Origin: Tetragonia tetragonoides
Taxonomy: Eukaryota > Streptophyta > Magnoliopsida > Caryophyllales > Aizoaceae
DNA: 64,000 nt
Direction: 5' to 3'
Assembly (NCBI GenBank): GCA_038025085.1
Contig: CM076143.1
Location: forward strand, 16,663,501 to 16,727,500
The notes under the pieces were generated by a model. It was not told the DNA's origin, searched no databases, and was given only the letters and a program-made list of their open reading frames with translations. Position numbers and translations under genes: made by a program. Below, one piece after another: positions 1 to 12,783 of this stretch; the stretch's first letter is position 1; the number at the start of each line of letters is the position of its first letter.

Positions 1-391
1 TGTGGAATATATTTGGAAGTTGAAACTTATATAACAATTTAACATTCATATTGACAACAAACTTCCAAATTTCATTCACCAACATTCCTTACAAAATTGT
101 AAATCTTGAGCATGAATAGGATGGACATCGTCACATAAAAATGAGTATGAAGAATCACTCTCGATTGGTGAAAGAGACTATAACTGCTTGAACTCATTAT
201 GTTGGGATCAAATTTTATCAGATTAAAAGATTAGGGTTCTAATTTGGATAGATTGATTCAATTTGAAAAATTTTAAGGTAAAAAATGCTAATAATATTCG
301 TCATGCTTTTAAGTCGCTCTAAAAGTATTTGGAAATAATGTAACTCCCCATATCATCAGCGATGTTGGGTGAAATGTGAAATCTATATAAT
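1..391. other. AT-rich flank, no gene seen
   Basis: No open frame, RNA gene or clear repeat was recognised here. It precedes a possible Helitron 5' end (a TC dinucleotide after an A near position 392). Confidence 0.4.
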
Positions 392-1566
392 TAGTTTAAA
401 ACACAAAAATTAAACCACAGATTACCACCTGTCACTTGCTTAAGTGGACAAAGAAAAAATGTTAAAAGACGCTTTAAATATGAAACGTCTTAATTGAATG
501 TGGGGCAAAATGATTCAACAATCAGTTACAAACCACCGTTTCAGTGCAAATGGGCAAATTAACTCTTCCTCTTTCTTCGCTCTCAAAAAACAAAGAAAAA
601 ACTCTTCCTCTCTCTCCAATTATGAGGACAGTTACAAATCCCTCCTTTCTCCAATTCTTAAGACCAAAGTAGTAACAACTAACAATTGAAGAAGTAACGT
701 ATCAGGTAATTCAATAAAGTTTAAGTTAACTAATTCTCTCATTCATAAATTTTGCATTTGATTTGCGGCATTCCGATTCTGGTTCTTTAATCATTTGTTC
801 TTTAAAGGTGATTTGTACGGCTCCATTGTTCTTTCTATCTGTGTTTCATCATTTTTTTTATTCTTTATTCCATTGTTAATTTGAGTTCTTGAATAGGTGA
901 TTTTTGTCTTCGTTTTCAATTGGGCATTTTAGTATACACCGGCTCCATTGCAATTTGCTTACAATTTCTATCAACGCTTTGCAGACTGACAATAACGTAT
1001 ACACCGGTCAGCGGTGCCCAATTTTATGACAAACTTATGGATTGATTTTGCATCTAATACTCCTCACCTAACAGGCAGATTTCTACGTTTTGTATTGATA
1101 ATTTGATATGCTATAGAAAAATCAAGTACTCAAGTGTCAAGAATCAAGAGTGCAGAAGATGATGCTCAATTCAAATAGAATTATGCCAGGTTTATTGTTT
1201 GGTTTTGTATCTCTCTTTTTTAAATTCCGAAAGTCCATCTGCTTATTAACATATAGTTCTAAGAAAAAGTAGTGAGTTTGGTTTTCTTTTTCCTTTATGA
1301 TTATACTGATTAACCCATTGAATATTTGAAATATGATCATGGGTAGAACATAGAAGTATATATAGGATTTGACATTACATATGTTTTTTTTTTTTTTTGG
1401 GAAAATCTAACCAACCTGAAAGAAAATTAAATTATCTGTTTTGCAAGTATTTGGTTGCAGTATATAGATAATGTGTGTTTTCTCAAAGTTTAAGTTCTGA
1501 ATGCTTAAAATTAGGCGTTAAGTTTGTATTATTTTTGTCTGGCATGTATATACAAGTCCAGTGCAT

Positions 1567-1790
1567 TCTTTTTGAGAACAGTGCATTCTTTTTCTCATCA
1601 ATACCATTATGTATCACGTGTTCATGAAGCTTTAGAGATGAGATTTTGCGTAACTTAATGCTAATTTCACACCACCTCTTAAGTATCTCATTGGGTGATT
1701 CATGTTTGACCCATCCCCCTTAAATGTTGTCCCTGTGATGTTTCAATGACAGTTTTGAATGGTTTTTGTGCTTAGAAAAATGCATTATGT
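1567..1790 (+). repeat. Dispersed repeat, copy 1 (diverged partner at 4519-4690)
   Basis: Shares blocks in the same order with 4519-4690: GAGAACAGTSCATTCTTTTTCTC, a CACGTGTT.ATGAAGC block, CACACCACCT, TATCTCATTGGGT-like, a TG.GATGTTTC block and GGTTTTTGTG followed by GAAAAATGC-like sequence. Divergence is considerable and no coding potential was seen. Confidence 0.6.
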
Positions 1791-1957
1791 GAGGTATTTA
1801 GCTGATTGAGAACAACCTTCATCTAATAAATAGTAGGAAAATAACTTAATTTACAGCTTTGAATGGTTTTTGTGCTTAGGAAAATGCATTATGTGAGGTA
1901 TTTAGCTGATTCAGAACAACCTTCATCTAAGAAATAGTAGGAAAAGAACTTAATATA
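1750..1957 (+). repeat. Tandem duplication, two 104-bp units
   Basis: Unit 1 starts at 1750 and unit 2 at 1854, giving a period of 104 bp. Only a few substitutions separate them, so the duplication is recent. Each unit contains TGCATTATGTGAGGTATTTA and ACAACCTTCATCTAA. A partial third segment follows around a repeated CATGTTGG near 1960-1995. Confidence 0.85.
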
Positions 1958-3618
1958 TAGCATGTTGGAAAAGAACTTAATTTATAGCATGTTGGCTTGC
2001 TTTTTAGTAGTTCATTAAAACCTTGCTAATATTTTCGTCTTAGCATCTTATTGGCTCTGGAAAAAGAAAAAGAAAAAAAACATGTTATGGACCAAAGTTC
2101 GAGAACCACCTCATCTGGTATCAACTTATTTGATATCAGCCTCCTTCATTATTTATATCTTCAAATCTCCAACAGCTAACATGCTGTGAGACATTACAAC
2201 AGCTACTGTACTATGAATTTAAGAGGTTTTGTAACGGCTAACTATAAATTTGTTTTTCTGACAGGCTATATTCAAGTGGTTTTTTGGGTGGTCTTTTGGG
2301 TGGTTTTCAAGTAACTATTGTCAATATGATGAAAAAGATGCATCTACATGCAGTTAAGGTTCATCACAACTTCATCAAACTTTGCTGATGTATGGAAAAG
2401 CTCCAAAATTTTCACGGGTGAACATACATGACAGATTAACATTGAGTCAGAATTCTCGAAAAAATGGCAGATAATATGTATTTTGCTTTCAAACCCAGTT
2501 TGAGCCAGAGCTTTTGTTTGGTCACTAACCCACTATTGGTTATGTTTTCCTCATTGCCTGGGATACACGACAGAGGCATTCTATTTCACATTTTATTGAA
2601 GCTCCAGCTGCATACCTATGATTCATGATTCATGATTCATGTGAACAGTTTGTTGCATGATCAAGCTCTGACCTATGGTGGTTTACTTTGTAGGACTTAT
2701 GTGGTTTACTTTGTAGGACTTATGTTGTGGTGTATGAGCCCTAATAACTCTGACCCATTCAGTATCATCAAGTAAGTTCATCCTTTTTCCACACATTGGC
2801 TTTTCTTTCTCCACACTTGGTTTTTAATAAAATAGTTGATTGATCGCTGCTCATTCTGAAATTTGTGATCAATTAATGTAAAGTTACTTGCAAACATGTT
2901 ATCTCCAACATGTCCATATCCCAACCATGAAACCTGCTTGCTAATGCACCACCTCCACTAACATAGCCTTTAACCTCTTTCTTCCAGATTAGGAGTAAAT
3001 TCAGCAATCGCCAAGGAAATAGAGACGGAGAGAGATAGGTTCTGTGACAGTGAGTTTCCAACATAAACTCTTTGTTGTGACAGTGTTTTAGTTAAAAGTT
3101 TCTGAGATTATGATTTGCTCATAGACGACCTTCAGTTTGATTGGAAAAAACTTAGGTGGTAGCATAAAGTCTGACCCGATTTAGATTTATCCATGTTTCA
3201 TGGAAGCTTAAAGAATCATGTTGTTCCATACATGTTTTAGAAGTGTGTTCAGCTTATACAACCTGCTTTTTGTACCCTTGAAAGTCATTACATGATTGTC
3301 CATATTCTGACAGAATACCTGAAGTTTAAGTGTAAAATTAATTTTGAAGGGATTTTAACTTTGGGTTTGATTGAGTTAACCTGAGCAATTATTGGTATGC
3401 CCCTTGACAATGTTAACATCATAAGTTATATTTTTTCCATTTCACTTTTCCGTACTTGAGGATCAAGAGTTATTGAGGCTTTATATAGTCGACCTTTTAA
3501 GACCATACAAGGCGAGTGTCTTCAGTAGCTAATGTAGAGGTTGATTAGTTTGCTAGAAATGATGTTGGGATTAGATTCTTATAACTGTAGACTCGTAGCT
3601 TTGATGTATCTCTTTCAG

Positions 3619-3717
3619 TCTGGGGGTATTGTTGATGAAATGAAGAAAACTATTGCAAAAGCATGGACTGATGCAAAGTCTGGGAAGAGTCTTCACTCTC
3701 TGAAGGGGTATACTTAG
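3619..3717 (+). CDS. Possible isolated terminal exon (unrecognised)
   Basis: A CTCTTTCAG acceptor-like site is followed by 32 codons and TAG, encoding a Lys-rich peptide beginning SGGIVDEMKKTIAKAW. Composition looks coding and the acceptor is good, but I found no upstream exons and recognise no family. If the surrounding block is a Helitron, this could be a captured gene fragment. It may also be chance. Confidence 0.2.
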   Translation, partial: SGGIVDEMKKTIAKAWTDAKSGKSLHSLKGYT

Positions 3718-4518
3718 AGTGCCATAGGTAATAGGTTAGAGCTAGAATCTGCATGTGTAGGAGTTTGTGGGCAGTTTAAGTTTTTGGTCAAAAGGATGTC
3801 AGGATTTTATTGCTGAGTTTTGCCATTTTGCGGTTCACATGTGGCGTTAATGTTCATGTAATCGTGGCAGTTTCTATCTTCAACTGGCCTCATTTCAATG
3901 TTCATATATAAAAAAGATACAACATGCAACAACTCATAACAAAGTACATATGCGCGGGCAGTTTCATAGTGGGGTGTGTTTTAGCGTCAGAATCAAGTGT
4001 GCTCACAATACAGGGAAAAAGCATTGTGGGTAAGAGACCATCTTGACACTCAATTCTCTACACTCAATTCGAAGTACCCCAGACTCTGTTTTGTTTGACA
4101 CAATGTGATCTTATCCTGTTGATTCGCTATTTTTATTTGTATGTTTCCAAGAAGAACTTCTCCGACAGAGTGTTTAGAACATTTGCACTTCGAATTGAAG
4201 CCTATTATATTTATTCCTCTACTAATATTTGAACTGCAATTGATTATTTGTATACATTACTATGATTTCCTGCAATCACAATTCAGTCTCATTGACTCAT
4301 TTATTTTTCTTTACATTGCTCGCTCATTATGTTGCCCATTGCTTCTTTTCACCTCACACAAAACAAGGCATAAAATATTCTGACCATGCAATTCTCATTG
4401 TATTGTATTTTTCTGGAAGGGAAAGAAAAGATAGAGGAAAGAATAGGGGCAGAACAATCAACAAATCCTGACACAAAGGTGATCAAATTCAAAAATCAGT
4501 TGTGAAGGTAGTGTCCCT

Positions 4519-4690
4519 TTTGAGAACAGTCCATTCTTTTTCTCTTAAATTCCATTAAAATCACGTGTTTATGAAGCATTGGCACACCACCTGATAAGCA
4601 TCTCATTGGGTTGCCCCTGCGATGTTTCGTTTGCAGATGGTTTTTGTGGTTGGAAAAAGCATTGCTTAGGAAAATGCTCTCGCTCAATTG
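4519..4690 (+). repeat. Dispersed repeat, copy 2 (partner of 1567-1790)
   Basis: Shorter, diverged copy of the 1567-1790 sequence, same orientation, with internal deletions. Shared blocks are described under copy 1. Confidence 0.6.
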
Positions 4691-4893
4691 TCCAATCTGG
4701 GAAGCATGTCCAAATCCCTGATGGTGATTCCTTCAGTTTTCAGCTTATTTGCTTCAATTAATTAATGTAGTTCCTACATGTAATTCATTTGATGTCTCTC
4801 ATAGTTTTGGTGTTTTTTGATTTCCTTCTTTTAATTCAGTTTCTTTCTACCAATTTCCCATCACAAACCAGAGCATTTCTACCAATTTTGCAA

Positions 4894-5050
4894 TTATCAT
4901 ATTGCTGAGGTGTCTTTTTCTCAACCTATCCATCTAAAGTGTCTGCAAAAGTTGAGAAAAAGGCTGAGAAAAATACACCTCAGCAATATGATAAAGGCAC
5001 TCTTTGTGCCATTTTTGACGTGACACTTTAGATGGAAAGGTTGAGAAAAG
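4894..5050. repeat. Overlapping inverted repeats forming two alternative hairpins
   Basis: Arm 4894-4926 pairs with 4962-4994; the first 20 bp (4894-4913 with 4975-4994) are perfect and the rest has about two mismatches, with a 35-nt loop. The right part of the first arm plus the loop (4916-4943) also pairs with 5021-5049 with about one mismatch. The two foldbacks share one strand and cannot form together. Likely a nested foldback MITE; a small-RNA precursor is possible. Confidence 0.75.
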
Positions 5051-6347
5051 TTCACGGAGAAGCCAGAATTTGAAGGGATATTTCACGACACTTGGTTTAT
5101 AAGCCTTCAACTAGACTAGGTTTTTTTCCCAATATGTGCAGGTTTTGAGTTTCCCCAACTGAGAATGCTAGGGAGTCATCCTAACCAGGCAGTAGCCAAC
5201 GGAGAGACCCTTTAGGTATGCACTCTTTGAGGCTCTGATACTGGTATAGTGGTATGCACTCTTTGAGTCTGTGTTTTCGTTGGTAATTGACCTCTTTGTA
5301 TGCAGAGTAAAGGCTCCACTGGATGCTGAGATTAATTGAGCAAAGAAGCTACAATATGTGCATAGATAAAAAATTGTTGAGTCTATGTTGTAAGTTCTTA
5401 ACTGTTTTGTGCCCCCGTTTTTGTCATATCATGATCTCTATGTCAGAGACTTATATACAGTTTGTATTGTTTGGAATATACATTGCTTTGGATCATGCTA
5501 CGGAAGCGGTAGCATACGCCTAGCATTTGTTATGGGAGATTCTTGAGCCATGACGACTATATTAGTTTTGGATGAAAACATGCTTTGCAAGGGATAACAA
5601 CTTTGGATCTATGGATCTGCTTGCATAAAAGATTGTGGTCTCTATGTTGTAAGATTTACAATGAGAAGAAAGAGTGAGTAACATGAGCAACTTTATTCAA
5701 TTTCCAACTTGGTGACGATTATGATAGTGGTTGAATGTCATTTGTCATCGCATGGGGCATAATATACAAAAGGCCTTTGAAAATTCATTGGTTCTACTTC
5801 AAGGTATATTGATAGCTTATAGAAGCATTCGCAAGTTTTGGGAAGAAGCTACTGTTCAGATAGTGCAATCGAGACGCGACTATAGTAGTTAGTGCTATGC
5901 AAGAGTGATTAAGTTGCCAAAGGTGTATACAGATTTCAAATTTGAGCATCAGAAGGGAGAGGAAAACACCATATAGCCTATACACAAGCAAAGAAAGGTG
6001 TTGCGCAATGGTATACGAGGATTGAGCAGTCATAGAACAATTTTTAGTAGAGTTCTGTATTTTTAAATTTTGCTTTTAAACCCCAATAGAGTTTAGTATT
6101 TGTAGATTTGTTGGTTATGTATGATTCTTATGTGCTGTAAGGGGTTTGACTGATAAACTATACAAAATATATGTTTGACTGATGACCTGTACAAATTTAA
6201 AGTTTGAGCATTGCTATAATGGTTGGAAGTCAAATTAGCACGGTGGATACTATGCTGATCAAGTCTATAATCTAAATATCAATTGCTGAAACCTAAAACT
6301 AATATGACTATTAAGATCATAAAACACTAAACCAATAACAACTTAAA

Positions 6348-6375
6348 CTCATGCATCGCACGGGGCACACACTAG
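6348..6375 (+). mobile_element. Helitron-type 3' terminus
   Basis: TGCATCGCACGGGG is followed after about 7 nt by CTAG (6372-6375) and then T. This matches the Helitron 3' rule of a GC-rich short hairpin upstream of CTRR, with insertion before T. The left half of the hairpin is degenerate compared with the related ends at 41.9-43.3 kb. Confidence 0.55.
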
Positions 6376-6558
6376 TTAATTTTATACGACAAGGCAAATG
6401 TGAAATTAGTTGTGTCTAATTTTCCCCAAAAAAAACCCTAACTAAAATCAACTATCCCTAAGCAATAACCAAACCTCCGACGAGCGCCATTTGCAAATTG
6501 ATATCAGCAGTTCGGCACATCCTCTACTGAGAAACCCCGTTGATAACCCAAATCCCAA

Positions 6559-9500
6559 ATGGAGGAAAAAGCTTCAACAACAGCCATAACCAAACCTCGA
6601 ATCCGTCAATGGCGGCGAAAAAAAACTCACCTTAAACTTTCCAATTCTTCAAACCCCACCATTCTCTTCTCCTTGATGCTTGCTTCTCTCTGTAGACCCC
6701 AAAATCCCTCATCAAAACCCTTACTCAAACTAATAACCCACAAATTTCTCCTCAAATTCTCTTACCTCAATGAATCAAAATCCCATCTTTTAGACCCCAT
6801 TCTATCGATCCTGCACCTTTTGCTTCGCTCTATATGTGACCATTTTGCATGCAAAATTGTTGGGAAATTGGCTTTGATTTCTATTGAGGTTAATGAGAGG
6901 GTTGTTTCAGATGATGGGATTTTGAAGGGTTTAGTGATGAGGGTTTTGAGGTCTGAGAAAAGGGTAGTGAAACAAGCTGTTTGTAATGCTGTTTTGGATG
7001 TTTGTACCACTTCTTTTGGGCGTCAGCGTTTGGTTGAGCTCTCTTGTTTAAGCTATCTAATGTGAGTTTCTCACACTTTCTGCAACTTTTATTGATGTTT
7101 CTTTTGTGGGTTGAAATGGGTTTCTGTGATTGTTGTGTTTTTATGTCTAATCTGTTTGTAGTTCTTTGTTACTAGTGAATTCGTTTGTATTAGGTACTTG
7201 AATTGCATGGATTTGTTTGCATTAGGTACTTGAATTGCATGGATTTTTAGTGTATAAATGTTAGACTGAAATTGGGTTATTTGGAAAATAGTGAGTCTGT
7301 CACTTGGGTGTGTAGTATCTATGAGGCCATGTTGCATTATTGTAGCTGAGTGAATTTATTTGTATTTGATACTTGAATGGATTCTACCATTTTGTGTGTT
7401 ACATGGACTCTTTGGTTTATATGTTTTAGACTGAAGTTGAGGTTTATTTGGAAAATAGATAATAGTTACTCTGACACTTGGGTATGTACCCAGTTTGCAT
7501 ATTGTAGCTGAGTGAATTTGTTTGCATTGGTTATACTTGAATAAATGTTACTACATGGTGTGGTGCGTCATGCATTGAGTCTTGTCTGTCGTTTGAGTAT
7601 GGGTTATGGCCTTATGGGTATGCTATGGACACGTGAACACTTCAATTTTAGACCAAAATTGCTTATATGTATTTGGAAAGTAGTCTGACTGACACTTGGG
7701 TTTGTACCCATGTTGCTTAACTGTAACAGAGAGAACTTGTGGCATGAAGGAAGGGCAAATCATTTCATACCTTTGTAACATTGCATTATATTTTACAGAA
7801 GGGATTGCTAAGAGCTACATTCGTTTTCTGCTCTTGTATAATCATGCAACCTTTTAACTTAGTAGCTTTTGTTTCTTAGGATTGGTTACTGTTTTCTTGT
7901 CTTTTATATCTCTTTGTTTGAATTGTTGAAAAAGTGCATTTTTTTTATAGTTACTGATGATACATGCAACACTTCCGTCATCCTATGTGATATCTGTTAG
8001 GCTTGGGTTCATCCAGGTTCGGAAGTCCTTGACGTCTTCAATTTCTATGAATGTTATGGAAAAAGATGGTGATCCTTGCCTTGTTGTGGAGCTTGGTGAA
8101 GATGAACTTCCAGTGTTACTTCTTGATACTATAGTTACTCTTACCAATGTTTGTGACACTGAACAGCTTGAAAGGATGCCAAGAATGCTCGTGGGGCAAT
8201 TGTTGACTTATTTGAAAGAACTATGGTGTAAAGTACGTGAACAGATGCTAGCTTCCAAGCTTCTGAACTTCTTCAAAGGAAAATGCTGCTACCTAAGTAG
8301 CTCTACACCATATAATCTGGCAGAATGTATATTTAGGCTCTCCTTGGATGCTTCTAGTATTGCTTGTTCTATACCACCTGAGACCATCACCAGACACATA
8401 TTTGGGCCTTCACAGTCAAGTCTTGAGTACTTTCTATCAGAGCACTGGGAGCTATCACCCTTTGTGATGAGAAAACTACCAAACGATCTCAATCTTCCAC
8501 ATGATATTTTCAGCTCATTTGTGCATTCTCTGAATTGTGAAGGAACAGTGTCTAGATTTCGTTCTTCTGCCTTACGAGGAATGGTTTCTTGTCTTCCTTT
8601 TGCTTTGGATGAAATAGACACTCTGAGTTTCCTTACTGATGTAAGAAACACTCTTGGTTGTCCACTAACATATCAGCAGGACATACGTGTTGTAAGAACC
8701 AATTTTCACTCAAAATCTGAGGAACATTACTTCGAGCAATTTTCAGGTTCTGGCATTGAGACTCTCAGATCTTTCTCCGTTGATGACATTTTAAAATGTG
8801 AAGTAGCATATGGAGAAGGCTATACTATAGCTTTGCGTGGCATGGAGTTCCGTCTTAAGAGTATTGCAGATATTGCTCGGGATATTGCTTCTCGTTTTGG
8901 TCAACCATCAGTAGGTGCTAACCTCTACGTTACACCACCAAACTCCCAAGGATTAGCTTGCCACTTTGATGATCACTGTGTATTTGTATGTCAACTACGT
9001 GGGACTAAACAATGGACTGTCTCTCCTCAACCAATAGTCCAGTTACCTCGTCTATATGAACAAGCTGAGGTTCCAGAGGATCTAATGGTGGAAAGCAAAC
9101 ATATTTTGTTAAGTGAAGGTGATGTTCTGTATATTCCAAGAGGTTTTGCTCATAAAGCACGTACAGTAACAGATGTTGGTGCAAGCGGCAAGGCTTCTGA
9201 GTTTTCAGTTCATATTACTCTTGCGATTGAGGTTGAGCCTCCTTTTGAGTAAGTTTCGAAGCTATTAAATCTTATTGAATTGTTTCAAAATTTCTCGTTT
9301 CTAAAGTTTGATGTCAGGAAATATTTGTCTTATCTTGTGAAAGCAACACACCTTCAAGGAATCACTTCTTTAGTTAAGGGGTTAGACTCAGGGGCGAAGC
9401 TAGCACCAACAGACTAGGGGGGCCGCAATTTACTATTAGTATATAATAAGCATGAAGGAGGGGAGAGTCTTTTGCTAGCCCGGCTACAGTAGGGCAGTTC

Positions 9501-12424
9501 TTACAGATGCGATTTGTTGGTGGTCGGAGGGGGAAGGAGGGTAAGCTGTGGTGGAGATGTGCGTGTATGGCCATTCTATGGTGCATTTGGTTCGAGCGGA
9601 ACGCGAGGATTTTCTCTGGGACAACCATTAATTGCATTTGGGATCATATTGTTTACTTGGCATCATTGTGGGCAAAGGCAGCTGGGGCCTTTAAGGGTGT
9701 TCCTCTTACTCTCGTCCAGTTACAATGGCGAGACTTGTAGATATTTTCTTGTTACCATTTGAGGACTTCTTGTCCTCCACCTTTTTGTATTCTTTCATTG
9801 ATTGATTTAATAAAATTTTTACTTATCTAAAAAAAAAATATAATAAGCATGAAGAGTAGCAAGAAGTGTTAGCATAGGGGTTTTGAACATGTAACAAGTT
9901 GGATTGCATAGTTATGTTTCTTGAACCAGTTAGCACTATGCACCCTACTCACTTACAGTTCAAATCTTGTCACATATTATTTATATTCTTGAGGGGGGCC
10001 ATGGCCTACTTTGGCTGTCACATAGCTTCGCCTCGTTTAGTGATGGTTTTATGCAATTGAAGGCTTTGTGATGGCTGATTAGGCTTCAAATGAAGGGTTG
10101 AAGTTTGAATATGCGACAGCTCGAGGAGACAATGAGGGTTTATATTTTATAATTACAGTTCAGGTGGTGCCAAGTGACATGTGGTGCTGGTGATGCAAGC
10201 ATTGTGTCAAATTTCCAGAGTCCTTGCTTTAATACCTATTGATAGAGATACCTTCTACGCAAAATTCTCTGCATACTATCACTCAACTGTCTTTAAAAAT
10301 TAAAGTAGAATAATCCATGCATAGGATCACTGCCTAAAAAATAATAAATTGGGAGCAAGGAATACAAAGGTAACATTGGACACCTTGGAGTGGATTAAAA
10401 AATACAGGCTAAGAACTAAAGAAAATATTACAACAAGATTGGGCCTTACGCGGTATGTGGTCTAGGCTACATACATTTTCTTCATAAAATAGCCAAAGAA
10501 AATCGATGTCAAGGGCTCCAACTAAGTTTCCTTTGGCCATAGGGTACATAACATACCTCGCCTATGGGGTCAAAAGATGGATGTAGAAAGCAGAAACAAT
10601 AATTTATTTCCTAGCCAACTCTGGGACATGATCATGTGGTGCTGGACCAGAATCCAGATGTGCCTGGAGATGCTGACAAGGGAATTTTGAACTAGTCCAT
10701 TGAATAATTAAGCATGCTGCACATGTCAGTGCACTAGAAACTTATCTTCTACCTGTTTTATGTACGTAGTAATCTTCTGTCTTTTCTCCAGTTATTGTGG
10801 ATATTAGATGGTGGTCTTATTCTATAAATGAGATATGAGATCATTGGTGAATGCTACTAGTCACATATTTGCTTATTTGATTTTCATACTGTTTAGTAAT
10901 AGTTCGAACTTTGGAGACCGGTTGGCAAAATTGCTCTTGCTTGCTTTTTAAGAATAGGGGCAGGTCTTGTTCATCCTAAAAGGCCACTACTTAATCTCAT
11001 TGTTTCTACAATCATAAAATTGTAATGACAGTGATGATGGCTTATGAACCCTGAGTGGGTAGCTTAGCTTGTTAGGACTCTTAGATCTATTTCAGAGGTC
11101 AGTAGTTCGAGTCCCTTGGGAGCCCAGGAACTCCTGTCCGTTAATTTAAGGGCTCGGATCAGTCGGGCAAAGCCCGGATACCCATGATATCAAAAGAAGG
11201 ATGACGTCGGCTTATGCTTCATGACAAAATTTTAAGGCTTCTTTTTTCCCTACATACTTTTGCTACTCGTATTGATGAATGGCAGATGGTGGGGTTCATC
11301 TTGGTCTACTAAACTCTTGTTGAAGAGGTTACTCAAACTAGAAGGCTTCTCAAATGCACATATACATGTATTGTATTTCATCTCTGGAGATCCATCAAAT
11401 GTTCAGAATAGACTCAATGTGAATGGATTACTGCTCATTGCCTTAATTTGCTTTCACTTGAAGCAGGTGGGAGGGGTTCGTTCACATTGCACTCCATCGA
11501 TGGAGCCATAACTTAGTGTGTGAAGATATTATTCCTGGCAATTCTGGGAATTTGCTAACTATTTCGGTGAGCATGTTGCATGTGGCCATCAGGCTAATTA
11601 GTAGTAGTGAGCCTGTGTTTCGGAAAGCATGTTTGGTTGCTGCTAGTTCCTTGCATTCAGAAACTAAACAATGGCTTGACGAGAACCAGAGAGACATGTT
11701 TAATCAATTGATCAACAAAGTTGATCAGTTCGCGAGCTTTCCAGATTCTCTTGAGTTTGTGCAACTGGCAATTCAGAGGAATGAAGATCCTTTTCATTGG
11801 CTCAGATGGCTTCAGCATCTCAATGGTGGAGAAGTATATGCGCAAGTGTGGAATATCAAGTCAGATCAAATTTGCAAGATTTTACCTTTTAGCTGTCAAG
11901 ACAAGGACAATGCAGAAGCTGCATTCGCCCATGTGAAGTCAAAGTTTTGTTCTGAAATTGTATTTGGTGATGCAAAGGAAAGCTTTGGAATTATGTATGC
12001 CTTATACAAGGAGGCCCGAATGCAATATATGAATGGAATGCTTTCGTTACATTGTTAACTGATAGTATCTTCTATTTCTGGTTTCTTTTTCACCTTCACT
12101 TCATAGTTCAAATGCATCATTACATTTTTCCTCTTGCTTGTCGATCTTCTCAATCAGATATAGATGTTGTGCCAACAAGGCTAAGCCAAGTTGAAGACAT
12201 AATTGACCTGGTAAGCACTCAGATTTAATTGAATATCCTTTTCGACTTAATATTAATGCTTTGCACGACCCTGTTGCAGATGCTGCTGTCTTCTAATTCT
12301 GATTTTTTTTCATTTTGAATTTCAGTCAGTGGGACAAGAGGTGGTTCAGTTCAATGTACTTGGACCGAAAGGCTCCGCAGCCTGTGCTATTCTTGCAATC
12401 TTGGTTAACATCAATAAATGGTAA
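6559..12424 (+). CDS. JmjC-domain (cupin) oxygenase, NO66/MINA53 (ribosomal oxygenase)-like
   Basis: Spliced gene with exons inferred from GT-AG sites and frame: 6559-7061, 8001-9248, 11467-12053, 12158-12210, 12326-12424 (TAA), about 829 aa. The phases agree across every junction. The exon 2 acceptor (8001) was chosen because nearer AGs give a stop. The Fe(II) site of the JmjC fold is intact: HFD at about residues 489-491, the distal His in the motif YIPRGFAHKA at about 552, plus a conserved RGTKQW between them. The family comprises 2-oxoglutarate-dependent histidyl hydroxylases of ribosomal proteins, with disputed histone demethylase activity, usually nuclear or nucleolar. The expected C-terminal winged helix is not obvious. 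The 3' end is uncertain: reading through the donor at 12421 gives an immediate stop, but a further exon (for example from 13031) stays in frame. Intron 2 (9249-11466) carries a LINE and a SINE. Confidence 0.85.
9441..9854 (+). mobile_element. 5'-truncated LINE (3' end only) with 17-bp target-site duplication
   Basis: Lies in intron 2 of the JmjC gene. ATATAATAAGCATGAAG occurs exactly at 9441-9457 and 9838-9854. Between them, 9507-9740 encodes the C-terminus typical of plant L1-type LINE reverse transcriptases (LWWRCACMAILWCIWFERNA), then a 3' UTR and an A-run ending at 9837. It is dead on arrival, and young judging by the perfect duplication. Confidence 0.92.
11039..11216 (+). mobile_element. 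tRNA-derived SINE-like element
   Basis: Contains a Pol III A-box-like TAGCTTAGCTTG near 11060 and a B-box-like AGTTCGAGTCC at 11104-11114, about 43 nt apart, as in tRNA-derived SINEs. GGCTTATG flanks it at 11039-11046 and 11209-11216 as a short possible target-site duplication. It is not a tRNA gene: no cloverleaf 3' half is seen. Confidence 0.6.
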
Positions 12425-12626
12425 GACTATCTCATTCTAGATTGAAACATGAAAAACTGAATCTTAATATCAGTCATTTCATGTTACAAATATGCAATAT
12501 AAGTGCAAAGTAGCTAAGATGACCTGGAAGTATCTGGTTATGAAAGTTTTCTATGGTTTGGGATGTTTAGGAGTTGGCGCTGGATGATGGGTCATAACAC
12601 CATGATAATCTATGTGATATATTAAC

Positions 12627-12627
<1 letters not shown>

Positions 12628-12660
<33 letters not shown>
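12628..12660. repeat. (CAT)n microsatellite
   Basis: Eleven CAT triplets. On the reverse strand this gives a poly-Asp ORF, which I take to be an artefact. Confidence 0.95.
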
Positions 12661-12661
<1 letters not shown>

Positions 12662-12783
12662 TTCATGATCACTGCTCTTCAAGGCTTTAGCTCTGTTGTA
12701 CTGTTGGTGAATTGAGCTCTGCATTTCACAAGAAACATGCATTCTTATTGTGTTAAGAGAATTGAATGGCTTGTACATCAAAT

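Larger units (their letters stand above)
392..6375 (+). mobile_element. Non-coding block, possibly a large non-autonomous Helitron
   Basis: No long open frame occurs in this 6 kb. The right end has the Helitron-type 3' signature (see 6348-6375). A plausible left end is the TCTATATAATTAG that follows an A near 392, since Helitrons start with TC and insert between A and T. No Rep/helicase coding is seen, so it would be non-autonomous. The 3' end is seen in the sequence; the left boundary and the idea that this is one element are inference. Alternatively, only a short Helitron ends at 6375 and the rest is ordinary intergenic DNA with internal duplications. Confidence 0.3.

Noticed and set aside
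4141..4383. 80-aa ORF with hydrophobic stretch
   Set aside because: AT-rich, no splice context, no resemblance to a known protein; likely chance.
8289..8651. 120-aa minus-strand ORF
   Set aside because: Antisense shadow of JmjC exon 2.
12551..12781. Minus-strand ORF with poly-Asp tract
   Set aside because: Arises from the (CAT)n microsatellite; no support otherwise.
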